Source: GCA-2715965 sp047608975 (GTDB lineage: Bacteria > Verrucomicrobiota > Verrucomicrobiia > Limisphaerales > JAYPXF01). Taken from it: a DNA stretch of 64,000 nt. The notes under the pieces are model-generated. The model searched no databases. It worked only from the letters and a program-made list of their open reading frames with translations, and was not told the origin of the DNA. The stretch is taken from assembly GCA_047608975.1 (NCBI GenBank), contig JBLFYM010000005.1, forward strand, positions 23,733 through 87,732, given 5' to 3'. A program made the translations under genes and the position numbers. This document shows positions 35,634 through 49,529 of the stretch, in pieces (within the stretch, counting starts at the first letter, position 1; the number at the start of each line of letters is the position of its first letter).

Positions 35634-36332
35634 ATGCCAAGCAAACGCTACAAACAGGCCCTCGAACAGGTCGACACGGACAAGAAATATCCTCTGAAGG
35701 AGGCTCTTGGTGTGCTCGAAAAACTTCCCAAAACCAAATTCGATGAAACGGTTGAGGTTGCCCTCAAGCTGGGCGTCGATCCTCGCCAGTCGGACCAGAT
35801 GGTCCGTGGTACAGTGCCGTTGCCTCATGGCAGCGGCAAGAACGTGACCGTCATTGTTTTTGCCAAGCCTGGTCCTTCTGCAGATGCGGCGATCGCTGCC
35901 GGTGCCGAACACGTTGGGTTCGACGAACTCATCAAAAAGTGCGTTGAAGGCTGGACGGATTTTGATGTGGCGGTCGCCACCCCGGAAGCCATGGTGGAAG
36001 TACGCAAATTGGGGCGTGTGCTCGGTCCTCGCGGACTGATGCCAAATCCGAAGACCGGGACGGTTACCGATGATACCGGATCTGCGGTTCAGGCGGTCAA
36101 GGCCGGACGGGTGGAATTCAAGGTCGACAAGACTTCGAACCTAGCGGTTGTCGCCGGAAAGCGATCTTTCACTGCTGATCAGCTGGAAGAAAATATTCGC
36201 GCCATTTTCGATGCAATCGCGAGGGTAAAGCCAGACAGCATCAAGGGCCACTACGTGAAAAGCGCGACCGTCACAGCGACGATGAGTCCTGGTATCGCTG
36301 TCGATCCGAAGGAAGTCACCGTTGCCGAGTAA
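35634..36332 (+). CDS. rplA: 50S ribosomal protein L1
   Basis: L1 of the ribosomal stalk (232 aa). Visible signatures: KRYKQALEQVD at the N-terminus, PLPHGSGKNVTVIVFAK, LGPRGLMPNPKTGTVT, and VEFKVDKTSNLAVVAGK near the C-terminus. In many bacteria L1 represses its own mRNA; no L1-binding mimic was identified in the leader. Confidence 0.98.
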   Translation: MPSKRYKQALEQVDTDKKYPLKEALGVLEKLPKTKFDETVEVALKLGVDPRQSDQMVRGTVPLPHGSGKNVTVIVFAKPGPSADAAIAAGAEHVGFDELIKKCVEGWTDFDVAVATPEAMVEVRKLGRVLGPRGLMPNPKTGTVTDDTGSAVQAVKAGRVEFKVDKTSNLAVVAGKRSFTADQLEENIRAIFDAIARVKPDSIKGHYVKSATVTATMSPGIAVDPKEVTVAE

Positions 36333-36366
36333 GCGTGCCCCAATCCAACCAGAAAAATTTAGAAAG

Positions 36367-36876
36367 ATGCGAGAAGCTAAGAAACTAATTACGGCTGAAT
36401 ATCTCGGCCGCCTGGAGAACTCCCCGTTCTTCATCGTTGTCGATTACACCGGACTGACAGTTGAACATTTCAACGAGTTGCGCACGCGGCTTCGCGGTGT
36501 GAACGCTGAGGCGCACGTCGTCAAAAACCGCATCTTCAAGGTTGCTGCCAAAGAATCTGGAGTGGATCTTACCGGCGCGGTGAAAGGCCAGTTGGCGGTT
36601 GTCACTGGCGCTCAGGACATCGCCGCCGCTGCGAAGATCCTGAAGACGTTTGAGTCTGAGTTCGAAAAACCCAAGGTTCGCTTCGGTTACATGGGTGACG
36701 CCCGGCTCGAGGTCGAAGAGGTTAAAAAGATCGCAGATCTTCCGCCAATGGACGTCCTTCGCGCCACTATTTTGAATGTAATCAACGCGCCGGCGACCAA
36801 ACTCGCGACCCTCATCAATACGCCGGGCACCCAGTTGGCACAGGTCCTCCAGGCCAAGGCTGACAAAGGCGATTAA
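36367..36876 (+). CDS. rplJ: 50S ribosomal protein L10
   Basis: L10 anchors L12 dimers to the ribosome. The ATG at 36367 begins MREAKKLITAEYLGRLENSP (169 aa, normal size); a TTG at 36322 would overlap rplA. FIVVDYTGLTVEHFNELR and VVKNRIFKVAAKE are typical. Only 34 bases separate it from rplA, so the long L10-L12-binding leader known upstream of rplJ in E. coli cannot fit here. Confidence 0.96.
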   Translation: MREAKKLITAEYLGRLENSPFFIVVDYTGLTVEHFNELRTRLRGVNAEAHVVKNRIFKVAAKESGVDLTGAVKGQLAVVTGAQDIAAAAKILKTFESEFEKPKVRFGYMGDARLEVEEVKKIADLPPMDVLRATILNVINAPATKLATLINTPGTQLAQVLQAKADKGD

Positions 36877-37007
36877 TTTGACAATTTCATTCCCGAAGGT
36901 CGGGGATGAGTAAACCGAAACCAAAATAGAAAATCGACGGGCGGCGGGCTGCCGTCTCAAACCACCGGAAGCCTTCGGTGACGTCGAGACTAAAGAAAGA
37001 ACATAAC

Positions 37008-37388
37008 ATGGCAGAACTCGATAACCTCGTGGAAGAGCTCAGCAAGCTGACTGTATTGGAAGCCGCTGACCTCGTGAAACAACTCGAAGACAAATGGGGC
37101 GTAAGCGCCGCAGCACCTGTTGCTGCTGTTGCTGCACCTACCGCCGGTGGCCCTGCTGCTCCCGAGGAAGAACAGACCGAATTCGACGTCATTCTCGAAG
37201 ACTTCGGTGGTAACAAGATCGCGGTCATCAAGGCCGTTCGTGCCACCAAGGCTGGACTCGGCCTCGCCGAAGCCAAGGCGCTTGTCGAAAGTGCACCCAA
37301 GCCGTTGCTTGAAGCAGTTTCCAAGGATGAAGCCGAAGACGCCAAGAAGAAACTCGAAGAAGCTGGCGCCAAAGTCACGGTCAAGTAA
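37008..37388 (+). CDS. rplL: 50S ribosomal protein L7/L12
   Basis: L12 stalk protein of 126 aa: N-terminal dimerisation domain (LDNLVEELSKLTVLEAADLV), an Ala/Pro-rich hinge (AAPVAAVAAPTAGGPAAP), and the factor-binding C-terminal domain with FDVILEDFGGNKIAVIKAVR and GLGLAEAKALVESAPK. The ATG at 37008 gives the usual start. A 131-base gap with small hairpins separates it from rplJ. Confidence 0.98.
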   Translation: MAELDNLVEELSKLTVLEAADLVKQLEDKWGVSAAAPVAAVAAPTAGGPAAPEEEQTEFDVILEDFGGNKIAVIKAVRATKAGLGLAEAKALVESAPKPLLEAVSKDEAEDAKKKLEEAGAKVTVK

Positions 37389-37399
37389 GACCCTTTGTT

Positions 37400-37426
37400 G
37401 GAATGGCGGGCAATCCCTGCCATTCC
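37400..37426 (+). promoter_or_regulatory. Hairpin in the rplL-rpoB spacer
   Basis: GGAATGGC (37400-37407) pairs with GCCATTCC (37419-37426), and an inner GGG/CCC extends the stem around a CAAT loop. No T-run follows directly, so it is more likely an attenuation or RNA-processing structure, as known between rplL and rpoB in E. coli, than a full terminator. Confidence 0.5.
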
Positions 37427-37585
37427 ACTCCCGTTGGTTTCGGAATTACTCAACGCGGATTTATTGATTGTTTTATTTTTCACAGAAAGACGTCAGGCAG
37501 GTTTTCGGTGAGGCGCCGGGAATTGTCTGGTTTTGTCATGATTAAACCAGTCCGGATTGACATACCGGACGAGCAACAAGCGCAT

Positions 37586-41491
<3,906 letters not shown>

Positions 41492-41514
41492 TCATCAATC
41501 AACCGAAAAACACC

Positions 41515-44500
41515 ATGATCTCAGCAAAAGAATCTGCTCGCGAATTGCTCGGCCTCGACAAGGTCAACCTGGTTGAATACGTCTCCATCTCAGTGGCCTC
41601 GCCGGAGAACATCCGGGCTTGGTCCAAGGGTGAAGTCAAAAATCCTGAGACCATCAACTACCGGACATTCAAGCCGGAGAAGGGTGGTCTTTTCTGCGAA
41701 CGCATCTTCGGTCCGGTCAAGGATTGGGAATGTTCCTGCGGAAAATATAAGCGCATCAAACATCGCGGCGTCGTCTGTGACCGTTGCGGTGTGGAAGTGA
41801 CGCTTGCCCGGGTCCGCCGTGAACGAATGGGCCACATCGAGCTCGCCGTTCCCGTCTCTCACATCTGGTTCTTCAAGTGCATGCCCTCCCGCATTGGCCT
41901 GATGCTGGACATGACTGCCCGTAACCTTGAGCGGGTGATCTACTACGAAGATTACCTCGTGATCGATCCGGGGAACACTCCGTTGCTCAAGCACCAGTTA
42001 CTGAGCGAGATGGAGTTCCGCGAAGCCCGTGAAACATTTGGGGTTGATGCCTTCAAGGCCAAGATTGGTGCCGAGGGTGTGCGTGATGCTCTGGCCAATA
42101 TCGTTTTGGCTACCACGATCGTGGATCTCGAGCAGGCGATGACCGAGACCCGCTCCAAGCAGATTCGCAAGAAGCTCGCCAAACGCATAAAACTGCATCA
42201 GGGCTTCCAAGGATCCAAGGCGCGTCCCGAGTGGATGATTCTCACGGTGTTGCCGGTTATTCCTCCGGATCTTCGCCCGCTGGTGCCGCTGGAAGGCGGC
42301 CGCTTTGCGACGTCCGATCTGAACGATCTTTATCGCCGGGTCATCAACCGGAACAACCGTCTTAAAAATCTGCTCCAGCTCAAGACTCCGGAAGTCATTA
42401 TCCGGAACGAGAAGCGCATGTTGCAGGAAGCCGTTGATGCGCTGTTCGACAATGGTCGTCATGGTCGTGCCGTCACCGGAGCCGGTAACCGTTCACTGAA
42501 ATCGCTCTCCGACATGCTCAAGGGCAAGAGCGGACGATTCCGCCAGAACCTGCTCGGAAAACGCGTCGATTACTCCGGCCGATCCGTGATCGTCATCGGT
42601 CCGAATCTGCGTCTGCATCAGTGCGGGCTGCCGAAGAAGATGGCGCTCGTCTTGTTTGAGCCATTCATTATTCGCAAACTCAAGGAGCGCAATTATGTGC
42701 ATACCGTGCGTTCTGCGAAGAAGATGATCGAACGCCAGTCGCCCGAAGTGTGGGATATTCTGGAAGAGGTGACCAAGGGGCACCCGGTTCTGTTGAACCG
42801 CGCCCCGACCCTCCACCGTCTCTCCATCCAGGCTTTTGAACCGGTGCTGATCGAAGGTGAAGCGATCCGGGTCCATCCGCTGGTCTGCACGGCTTACAAT
42901 GCTGACTTCGACGGTGATCAGATGGCGGTGCATGTGCCGCTTTCGGTTGAAGCTCAGTTGGAGGCGCGCATGTTGATGTTGGCGCCGAACAATATTTTCA
43001 ATCCCTCCAGCGGCAAACCGATCATGACGCCGTCGCAGGACATCACGCTGGGTTGTTATTACCTGACTGCCGAACCGAAGAAGGCCAAGAAAGAGGGCCG
43101 GCTTTGCATGTTTGGCACCAAAAGTGAGGCGATTTTCGCGCACGACGACGGAGAACTGGCTTCACACGACCGCGTGTTGCTTGCCAATCCCGATCGCGGC
43201 AAAGAAACGGTGTTTGGGGACTCAGAATCCAAGCTCATCGAGACCACCATTGGTCGCGTGATCTTTTCAGAGATCTGGCCGGAGGAATTGGGTTTCCCAA
43301 ACAAGCCGATGAACAAGAACGCCTTGGGCGAAATCATTGCCAATTGTTACAAGCACTGCGGCCACGCGGCCACGGTGGAGGCTCTGGACGAACTGAAAAC
43401 GCTGGGCTTCTTCGAAGCGACCCAATCCGGATGTTCGATCGGTATTGATGACATGATCATCCCGATCGAGAAGAAGAAGGAGATCGACGTCGCTCAGAAG
43501 CAGATTGCGCAGGTTGAGAAACAACATCACAACGGTGCCATCACCTCGGGCGAACGTTACAACAAGATCATCGATATCTGGACGCATTGTACCGACCAGA
43601 TTGCAAACGTCATGCTCGCCACACTGAAGGCGAACAAGGGCAAGGATGAATACAATCCGGTGTTCTTGATGGTCGATTCCGGTGCTCGCGGTAACAAGGC
43701 TCAGGTCCGGCAGTTGGCCGGGCTTCGTGGGCTGATGGCGAAACCTTCGGGGGACATCATTGAGAAACCGATTCTCTCGAACTTCCGTGAGGGTCTTACG
43801 GTTCTCGAATACTTCATCTCGACCCACGGTGCCCGAAAGGGCCTTGCTGATACGGCGTTGAAGACGGCTGACTCGGGTTACATGACCCGCAAACTTGTTG
43901 ATGTCTCGCAAGACGTCATCGTTCGCGAACTTGATTGCGGAACGACCGGCGGCATCCTGATCGGTGAGATCAAGGAAGGTGAGGAAGTTGTCATGACGAT
44001 CGGCAACCGCGTTGTCGGTCGGTTCAGCGCTGACGACATCATGAATCCGGAAACGGATGCAGTCGTGGTGCCGGCCAACACCCTGGTCGATGAGCGGTAC
44101 GCCAAAGCGATTGATGAAGCAGATTTGGAGCGGGTCAAGATCCGCTCGGTTCTTACCTGCGAAACCAAGCACGGAACCTGCATTCACTGTTATGGACGTA
44201 ATCTCGCCACTGGCGGACTGGCAAAACCTGGCGAAGCGGTCGGAATCGTCGCCGCCCAGTCCATCGGCGAGCCTGGAACCCAGTTGACCATGCGCACATT
44301 CCACATCGGTGGTGTTGCGGCGGGTGGGTTCACCCAGCCAGAAATTTCAGTGCGGCTGCCGGGAACGCTCAAATACAAGGATCTCCGCGTGGTGGAACTC
44401 GAAGGCGGCAATAACATCGTGCTCAACAAGCACGGCACCATCGAGTTGCAGGACGACGACGGTCGCGAAATTGAGACCTACACAATTGTGATCGGTTCCG

Positions 44501-45660
44501 TGCTCCCGGTGCCCAATGGAGGTAAGGTCGTAAAGGGCGACACCATCGCCCAATGGGATCCTTACAATGTGCCGATTCTCTCTGAGAAAGCGGGTAAGAT
44601 CCGCTTCGAGGACGTGATTGAAGGTGTGACCTGCAAGTTGGAAGTCAACGAAGCAACGGGTCAGGAAGATCTCGTGGTCATCGATCACAAGGAAGATCTT
44701 CATCCGCAAATCATCATCGATGACACCAAAGGCGAAATGCTCGCGCACTACGCGATTCCGTCTGGTGCCCACATTGTGGTCGATCAGGGAGACAAGATCG
44801 TGGCCGGCACCTTGTTGGCCAAGACACCTCGTCAGACGTCGAAGACCAAGGACATCACCGGTGGTCTGCCGCGGGTGGCCGAATTGTTCGAGGCCCGCCG
44901 GCCGAAAGATGCAGCTGAGATCGCCAAGATCGACGGACTCGTCGATTGGGGTGCCACTGTTCGCGGTAAGCGCTGTCTGGTCGTTCGTGATCCGCAGACT
45001 GAAGAGGAAGAGGAGCACCTCATCCCGATTGGTAAACACGTCATCGTGTTCAAGGGCGATTTGGTCAAGAAAGGCCAGCAACTCACTGAGGGTCCGGTCG
45101 TGCCGCATGAGATTCTTGAAATCTGCGGAACTCAGGAGCTGCAGGAGCATCTCGTGAACGAAATCCAGGAGGTCTATCGTCTCCAAGGTGTAACGATCAA
45201 CGACAAGCACATCGAGATCATCATCCGACAGATGCTCCGCAAGGTTCGCATTACTGAGCCCGGCGATACCAAGTTCCTCTGGGGCGAACAGATCGACAAA
45301 ATCATCTTCGACGACGAGAACAAGCGTGTGGAGGACATGGGTGGTAAACCCGCCGAAGCTGTGCCGGTCCTGTTGGGCATCACCAAGGCTTCTCTCGAAA
45401 CCGAGAGCTTCCTTTCCGCCGCCTCGTTCCAAGACACCACTCGTGTTCTTACCGAAGCGGCCACGATGGGCAAAATTGACTATCTCCGCGGATTCAAAGA
45501 GAACGTCATCATGGGGCACATCATTCCTGCCGGCAGTGGATACGACCTGCATCGTGGCGTCACCCTCAAGCCGCTGGCTGAAGAGATCGAGGTGGAAGAA
45601 AGCAATCCGCTGATGGGCGACGAACCGGCCGCGCCTTCCTTGCCCTCATTGGTCGGTTAA
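41515..45660 (+). CDS. rpoC: RNA polymerase beta' subunit
   Basis: Largest polymerase subunit (1381 aa) with the active-site NADFDGDQMAVH. The N-terminal zinc site is CSCGKYKRIKHRGVVCDRCG, followed by ERMGHIELAVPVSHIWFFK. The trigger-loop and bridge regions include GLRGLMAKPSGDIIEKPI. The second zinc cluster contains CETKHGTCIHCYGRNLA. Start 23 bases after rpoB. A strong terminator follows. Confidence 0.98.
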   Translation: MISAKESARELLGLDKVNLVEYVSISVASPENIRAWSKGEVKNPETINYRTFKPEKGGLFCERIFGPVKDWECSCGKYKRIKHRGVVCDRCGVEVTLARVRRERMGHIELAVPVSHIWFFKCMPSRIGLMLDMTARNLERVIYYEDYLVIDPGNTPLLKHQLLSEMEFREARETFGVDAFKAKIGAEGVRDALANIVLATTIVDLEQAMTETRSKQIRKKLAKRIKLHQGFQGSKARPEWMILTVLPVIPPDLRPLVPLEGGRFATSDLNDLYRRVINRNNRLKNLLQLKTPEVIIRNEKRMLQEAVDALFDNGRHGRAVTGAGNRSLKSLSDMLKGKSGRFRQNLLGKRVDYSGRSVIVIGPNLRLHQCGLPKKMALVLFEPFIIRKLKERNYVHTVRSAKKMIERQSPEVWDILEEVTKGHPVLLNRAPTLHRLSIQAFEPVLIEGEAIRVHPLVCTAYNADFDGDQMAVHVPLSVEAQLEARMLMLAPNNIFNPSSGKPIMTPSQDITLGCYYLTAEPKKAKKEGRLCMFGTKSEAIFAHDDGELASHDRVLLANPDRGKETVFGDSESKLIETTIGRVIFSEIWPEELGFPNKPMNKNALGEIIANCYKHCGHAATVEALDELKTLGFFEATQSGCSIGIDDMIIPIEKKKEIDVAQKQIAQVEKQHHNGAITSGERYNKIIDIWTHCTDQIANVMLATLKANKGKDEYNPVFLMVDSGARGNKAQVRQLAGLRGLMAKPSGDIIEKPILSNFREGLTVLEYFISTHGARKGLADTALKTADSGYMTRKLVDVSQDVIVRELDCGTTGGILIGEIKEGEEVVMTIGNRVVGRFSADDIMNPETDAVVVPANTLVDERYAKAIDEADLERVKIRSVLTCETKHGTCIHCYGRNLATGGLAKPGEAVGIVAAQSIGEPGTQLTMRTFHIGGVAAGGFTQPEISVRLPGTLKYKDLRVVELEGGNNIVLNKHGTIELQDDDGREIETYTIVIGSVLPVPNGGKVVKGDTIAQWDPYNVPILSEKAGKIRFEDVIEGVTCKLEVNEATGQEDLVVIDHKEDLHPQIIIDDTKGEMLAHYAIPSGAHIVVDQGDKIVAGTLLAKTPRQTSKTKDITGGLPRVAELFEARRPKDAAEIAKIDGLVDWGATVRGKRCLVVRDPQTEEEEEHLIPIGKHVIVFKGDLVKKGQQLTEGPVVPHEILEICGTQELQEHLVNEIQEVYRLQGVTINDKHIEIIIRQMLRKVRITEPGDTKFLWGEQIDKIIFDDENKRVEDMGGKPAEAVPVLLGITKASLETESFLSAASFQDTTRVLTEAATMGKIDYLRGFKENVIMGHIIPAGSGYDLHRGVTLKPLAEEIEVEESNPLMGDEPAAPSLPSLVG

Positions 45661-45680
45661 ATTCGACAACAAAACTTGCG

Positions 45681-45709
45681 AAGGCCGATCTGAAAGGATC
45701 GGCCTTTTT
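45681..45709 (+). terminator. Rho-independent terminator after rpoC
   Basis: AAGGCCGATC (45681-45690) pairs with GATCGGCCTT (45697-45706) around TGAAAG, followed by TTTTTC. A 10-bp perfect stem with a short T-run, 20 bases after the rpoC stop. Confidence 0.92.
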
Positions 45710-45819
45710 CGTTGGTGAATGATCCGCCTGTCCAACTCGTGGGAGCGTAGCGACAGGCCTGAGGAGGGTCACTTTGAGACATGAAGACTAGGAGCGCGGT
45801 AGTCTCCGCCCTTCACCGA

Positions 45820-47775
45820 CTATTCTGGGAGATTGAAAAGCGTGTGGTCGCGGGCATCGAGGAGGCGTTTGAATTCCGACTCGATGGGATTTCCATTGGA
45901 GTCAATCAGGAGACGTGCGCTGTCTGAGAGTTCCTTGGGTTGGCGTAGCCAGGCCTGAAGGACGCGTTCGGCATCGGCTTTGTGCCACTCAGGTGGACCC
46001 AGAAAATCTGTCTGAAACGTTTTGAATTCGTTCAGACTATGCAGCGACTTTCTGGAAATGAATCTGATGGCATCGTAAGGGTCCTGCATCAGTTGGGCCA
46101 AGTAGGGGGCCATCCAGTCTGAATCAGCGGCTTGCTGGGCGGGTGCCCATCCCATGCTCCACGCCGTGAGCGCACGTTGTAGCGCATCGCCGCGCAACGA
46201 CCACAGCGCACCGCTGGCGATCTTGCGATGATCGGTCTCCATCTCGGGAACGGGTTGCCCATACCACTCGTTCATGTGTGTGGCGGTCCATTCCAGAGTC
46301 TGGTCGAGGTGGCAGAGGTTGCAGGCGTTCGGTCGTTTGGTTTCAAGATTCACCTTCACGTTGGGAATACTGATCTTGTGGCTCCGGATCGCACTGAAGA
46401 GCCCATAGGTGGTGTGGGGCATGTGGCAGTTGTAACAGACGCTGCCACTCGAATCCGTCGGATGATGGGTGTGGGCGATCTGTTCGAATTTTCCGGCGTC
46501 ATGGCACTTGAGACAGCCGTGATTGCCATTGCGCAATCCCTCGCGCAATTGATCGTTCGCCCAATCCTTGACATCTTCGTCGTCCGATCGCTGGTGGAGT
46601 TGGTGGCAGGACATGCAGGACATCTTTCCCTTGGTGAAGCAGGCAGATTCAGCCAAACCGTTGAATTCGCGTCCGGCGGTTCGGGATTCTCCATCGGGCC
46701 AGAACAGGTCGTTGAGGATTTCCTCGACCCGGTTCGCGCTCTCCGGAGCCACCCGGCGCATGTGCGTCTTTGATTCCTCAGTGTTGCGCCAATAATGATG
46801 CGTCTTCGCGAACTCATCGCCCGGGCGAAAGTCCGTCGGTGGGATGTCGAGTTCAACCGGGAGGTTGTAGCTGTGGCAGCGGGCGCAGATCTCAGAACCG
46901 CGGACGTGTGACAGTTTGGCGGGGTTGACGACCTGATCGGAATCCGAGCGCAAGGGTGGGAGACCCTCGCGTTTGCGTCGTCGCTGATCAGCGACGTGCT
47001 CCTTGGCCGGACCGTGACAGGCTTCACAGGAGATTCCGAAGTCGCTGACGGTGGTGTCGTAAGTGTGTTCGGCGAGTTCGTTGGGTTTGCCATTGGTGGT
47101 GTGGCATTGCGTGCAGCGATTGTTCCAACGGCCGATCTGGTGTTCGAAACCATGGCTTGGTGCGGTGAGAAAAAGCGATTTGACGGGAACCCAGCGGTTC
47201 TCCGCCACGCGGTGTGCGATCGGGAGCTGGCACAGCGTGCGTGATTTCCCGGTGGCCATCCAATAAATTTGATTGTGATGGGAGCCGGTCGTCATCACCA
47301 CCTGTAGTTTGACTGACGGCTGGTCGGGGTCTTTTCCAAGCTCGGGAAAATTCGGAATCTCCGCCCAGAATTCGTCTTTCTCCCGCCAGAGCCGGAACTT
47401 GTAGCCTTCCAGTGAAGCTTCAAGATCGTTGAAGTCACCCAGCACAGTTTCCGGGGTGGCCAGCTGCGTCATCGTGCTGTGATACGAATCGGACCAGGTG
47501 CTATGATTGGCCGGATGGCACTCGATGCACTCGGAGGAAGAAACGTAGTTGTCGCTGGCCACTCGCTTCGGCACATCATCACGATTGGACAAGTCGCTCT
47601 CCTGCCGGTCCTGCGTCGCACTGGGCTGGACACGCTTGGGTTCGGCGGGGCTTGTTCTTGCGAGGGCGGGTGGCGGAAGGTCAAGCCGTTGTTCTTTGCG
47701 TAAACCCACGAAGGCTGCCCCCAACGCGAGTACGGTCGCGATGATCCAGACTGGTTTGCTTGAATCACTGGCCAT
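45820..47775 (-). CDS. Octaheme c-type cytochrome with C-terminal extension
   Basis: A 651-residue protein with an N-terminal membrane segment (about 8-24) and eight CxxCH haem sites in order: CIECH, CTQCH, CEACH, CARCH, CMSCH, CLKCH, CYNCH and CNLCH. The spacing and the phrase SSECIECHPANHSTWSDSYH resemble the cytochrome c554/multihaem family used for electron transfer or nitrogen and sulfur oxide reduction. The last 150 residues lack haems and look helical. No partner redox genes lie beside it. The exact substrate is unknown; extracytoplasmic location is expected because haem c is attached there. Confidence 0.91.
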   Translation of the reverse strand: MASDSSKPVWIIATVLALGAAFVGLRKEQRLDLPPPALARTSPAEPKRVQPSATQDRQESDLSNRDDVPKRVASDNYVSSSECIECHPANHSTWSDSYHSTMTQLATPETVLGDFNDLEASLEGYKFRLWREKDEFWAEIPNFPELGKDPDQPSVKLQVVMTTGSHHNQIYWMATGKSRTLCQLPIAHRVAENRWVPVKSLFLTAPSHGFEHQIGRWNNRCTQCHTTNGKPNELAEHTYDTTVSDFGISCEACHGPAKEHVADQRRRKREGLPPLRSDSDQVVNPAKLSHVRGSEICARCHSYNLPVELDIPPTDFRPGDEFAKTHHYWRNTEESKTHMRRVAPESANRVEEILNDLFWPDGESRTAGREFNGLAESACFTKGKMSCMSCHQLHQRSDDEDVKDWANDQLREGLRNGNHGCLKCHDAGKFEQIAHTHHPTDSSGSVCYNCHMPHTTYGLFSAIRSHKISIPNVKVNLETKRPNACNLCHLDQTLEWTATHMNEWYGQPVPEMETDHRKIASGALWSLRGDALQRALTAWSMGWAPAQQAADSDWMAPYLAQLMQDPYDAIRFISRKSLHSLNEFKTFQTDFLGPPEWHKADAERVLQAWLRQPKELSDSARLLIDSNGNPIESEFKRLLDARDHTLFNLPE

Positions 47776-47869
47776 GGCGCGATTCTAATGGGCTTGATCA
47801 CGCAGGTCGATTGAATGTCGGCTGCTTCGACTGGTTGTGGAAGACCAACGCTGCGAGCCTGGAGTCCGG

Positions 47870-49435
47870 TCAGATGTTGAGATAGGCAGCAAGGCCCTGT
47901 TTGCCGCCTTCACGACCGAACCCGCTCTCCTTATAGCCGCCGAAAGGGCTGGTGGGATCGAACTTGTTATACGAGTTCGCCCAGATCACACCGGCGCGAA
48001 GCTTGCCGGCGATCTGGAAAATCTTACTGCCTTTATCGGTCCACACACCGGCGCTCAAACCGTAAGGAGTATTGTTGGCGCGCTCGAGCGCCTCGTCCGG
48101 AGTGCGGAATGTCATCACGCTCAGTACGGGGCCGAAGATCTCTTCCTGCGCGACGCGATGGCTCATCGTGACATTAGTCAACAGGGTGGGGGGATACCAG
48201 AAGCCTTTCTTTGGCAGGGGGCAGCTGGACTGTTCGAGCACGGCGCCCTCGGCGACTCCGCTCCGGACCATGCCTGAAATTTTCTTCAGTTGTTCCCGTG
48301 AATTGATGGCACCGATATCGGTGTTTTTGTCCAGCGGATCACCCACCCGCAAGGTGGCGATACGATTGCGCAATTTGCGCATGAGGGCAGGATAGATTCC
48401 TTCCTGCACGAACAGCCGCGAGCCGGCGCAACAGACGTGGCCCTGATTAAAAAAGATTCCCTGGATGATTCCTTCAACGGCCTGATCCAAGGGTGCATCT
48501 TCGAAGATGATGTTGGCAGCTTTCCCACCGAGTTCGAGCGTGAGTCGTTTGTCCGTTCCGGCAGCGGATTCAGCGATTCGCTTCCCGACCGCAGTTGAGC
48601 CGGTGAAGGCCAGCTTGTTGACATCCGGATGAGCGACCAAGGCCGCGCCGGTGGCACCCGCACCGGTGACGATATTAACCACGCCTGGTGGCAGCTCTGC
48701 TTCCTGGAGGATCTGCGCAAGATGCAGGGCCGTTGTACTGGTGGTTTCTGCGGGCTTCAGAACGACGGTGTTTCCGCAGGCCAACGCCGGCGCGAGCTTC
48801 CAGGCCGCCATGAGCAAGGGGAAATTCCAAGGGATGATCTGGCCACAGACACCGAGCGGTTGGGGATTTCGACCGGGGAATGCGTATTGCAGCTTGTCCG
48901 CCCAGCCGGCGTGGTAAAAGAAATGGGCGGAGACCAGCGGCAGGTCTACGTCGCGACTTTCCTTGATCGGCTTGCCGCCATCGAGGGATTCGAGCACTGC
49001 CAATTCGCGGGCCTTTTCCTGGATGAGTCGTGCGATGCGGTAGAGGTACTTTCCACGTTCCCGGGGTGGCATCTTGCTCCACACAGTGTCGTATGCTTTA
49101 CGGGCAGATTTGACAGCCTTGTTGACGTCCGATTGATCGCCGAGGGCGATTCGGGTGATACGTTCTTCAGTGGCGGGGTTGATCGAATCGAAGTATTTGC
49201 GCGAATGGGGTTTGACGAATTTTCCGTTGATGAACAGATCGTATTGTTTTTCGATCTTTGGGCGGATCGACTCAGGAGCCGGGGCATATTCCCACTTGCT
49301 GCCGAAATCGAGGCTTCGTTTCGATGCCGTAACGACCTTTTTGGTGGCCTCACCCGTCATAACTTCAGAAATGATCGACGGCTGAACCGCCGCGCGCCGG
49401 GAGCGCGTTCGCTTGGATTTGCTCACGGGTTTCAT
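47870..49435 (-). CDS. NAD(P)-dependent aldehyde dehydrogenase
   Basis: Aldehyde dehydrogenase superfamily enzyme. The catalytic Cys is in QGHVCCAGSRLFV and the general base Glu in LELGGKAANI, with the cofactor-loop sequence IIPWNFPLLMAAWK and FTGSTAVGKRIAESA. The ATG at 49435 gives 521 aa including a basic N-terminal tail (KPVSKSKRTRSRRAA) before YDLFINGKFVKP; the frame extends to 49621, but those residues overlap the next gene and look non-coding. The substrate is not predictable. Confidence 0.93.
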   Translation of the reverse strand: MKPVSKSKRTRSRRAAVQPSIISEVMTGEATKKVVTASKRSLDFGSKWEYAPAPESIRPKIEKQYDLFINGKFVKPHSRKYFDSINPATEERITRIALGDQSDVNKAVKSARKAYDTVWSKMPPRERGKYLYRIARLIQEKARELAVLESLDGGKPIKESRDVDLPLVSAHFFYHAGWADKLQYAFPGRNPQPLGVCGQIIPWNFPLLMAAWKLAPALACGNTVVLKPAETTSTTALHLAQILQEAELPPGVVNIVTGAGATGAALVAHPDVNKLAFTGSTAVGKRIAESAAGTDKRLTLELGGKAANIIFEDAPLDQAVEGIIQGIFFNQGHVCCAGSRLFVQEGIYPALMRKLRNRIATLRVGDPLDKNTDIGAINSREQLKKISGMVRSGVAEGAVLEQSSCPLPKKGFWYPPTLLTNVTMSHRVAQEEIFGPVLSVMTFRTPDEALERANNTPYGLSAGVWTDKGSKIFQIAGKLRAGVIWANSYNKFDPTSPFGGYKESGFGREGGKQGLAAYLNI

Positions 49436-49529
49436 CGAATGCCGGAGCGTAGACGACCTGCTGGCGGATTCCAAGTCGTGTTCAGGTACATTGAATCCGG
49501 ATGCCGTATCGGATGTGGGGTGAGCTCGG

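Noticed and set aside
36877..37007. Possible L10-L12 leader between rplJ and rplL
   Set aside because: The known autoregulatory leader lies before rplJ, not after it. The small hairpins here are not distinctive.
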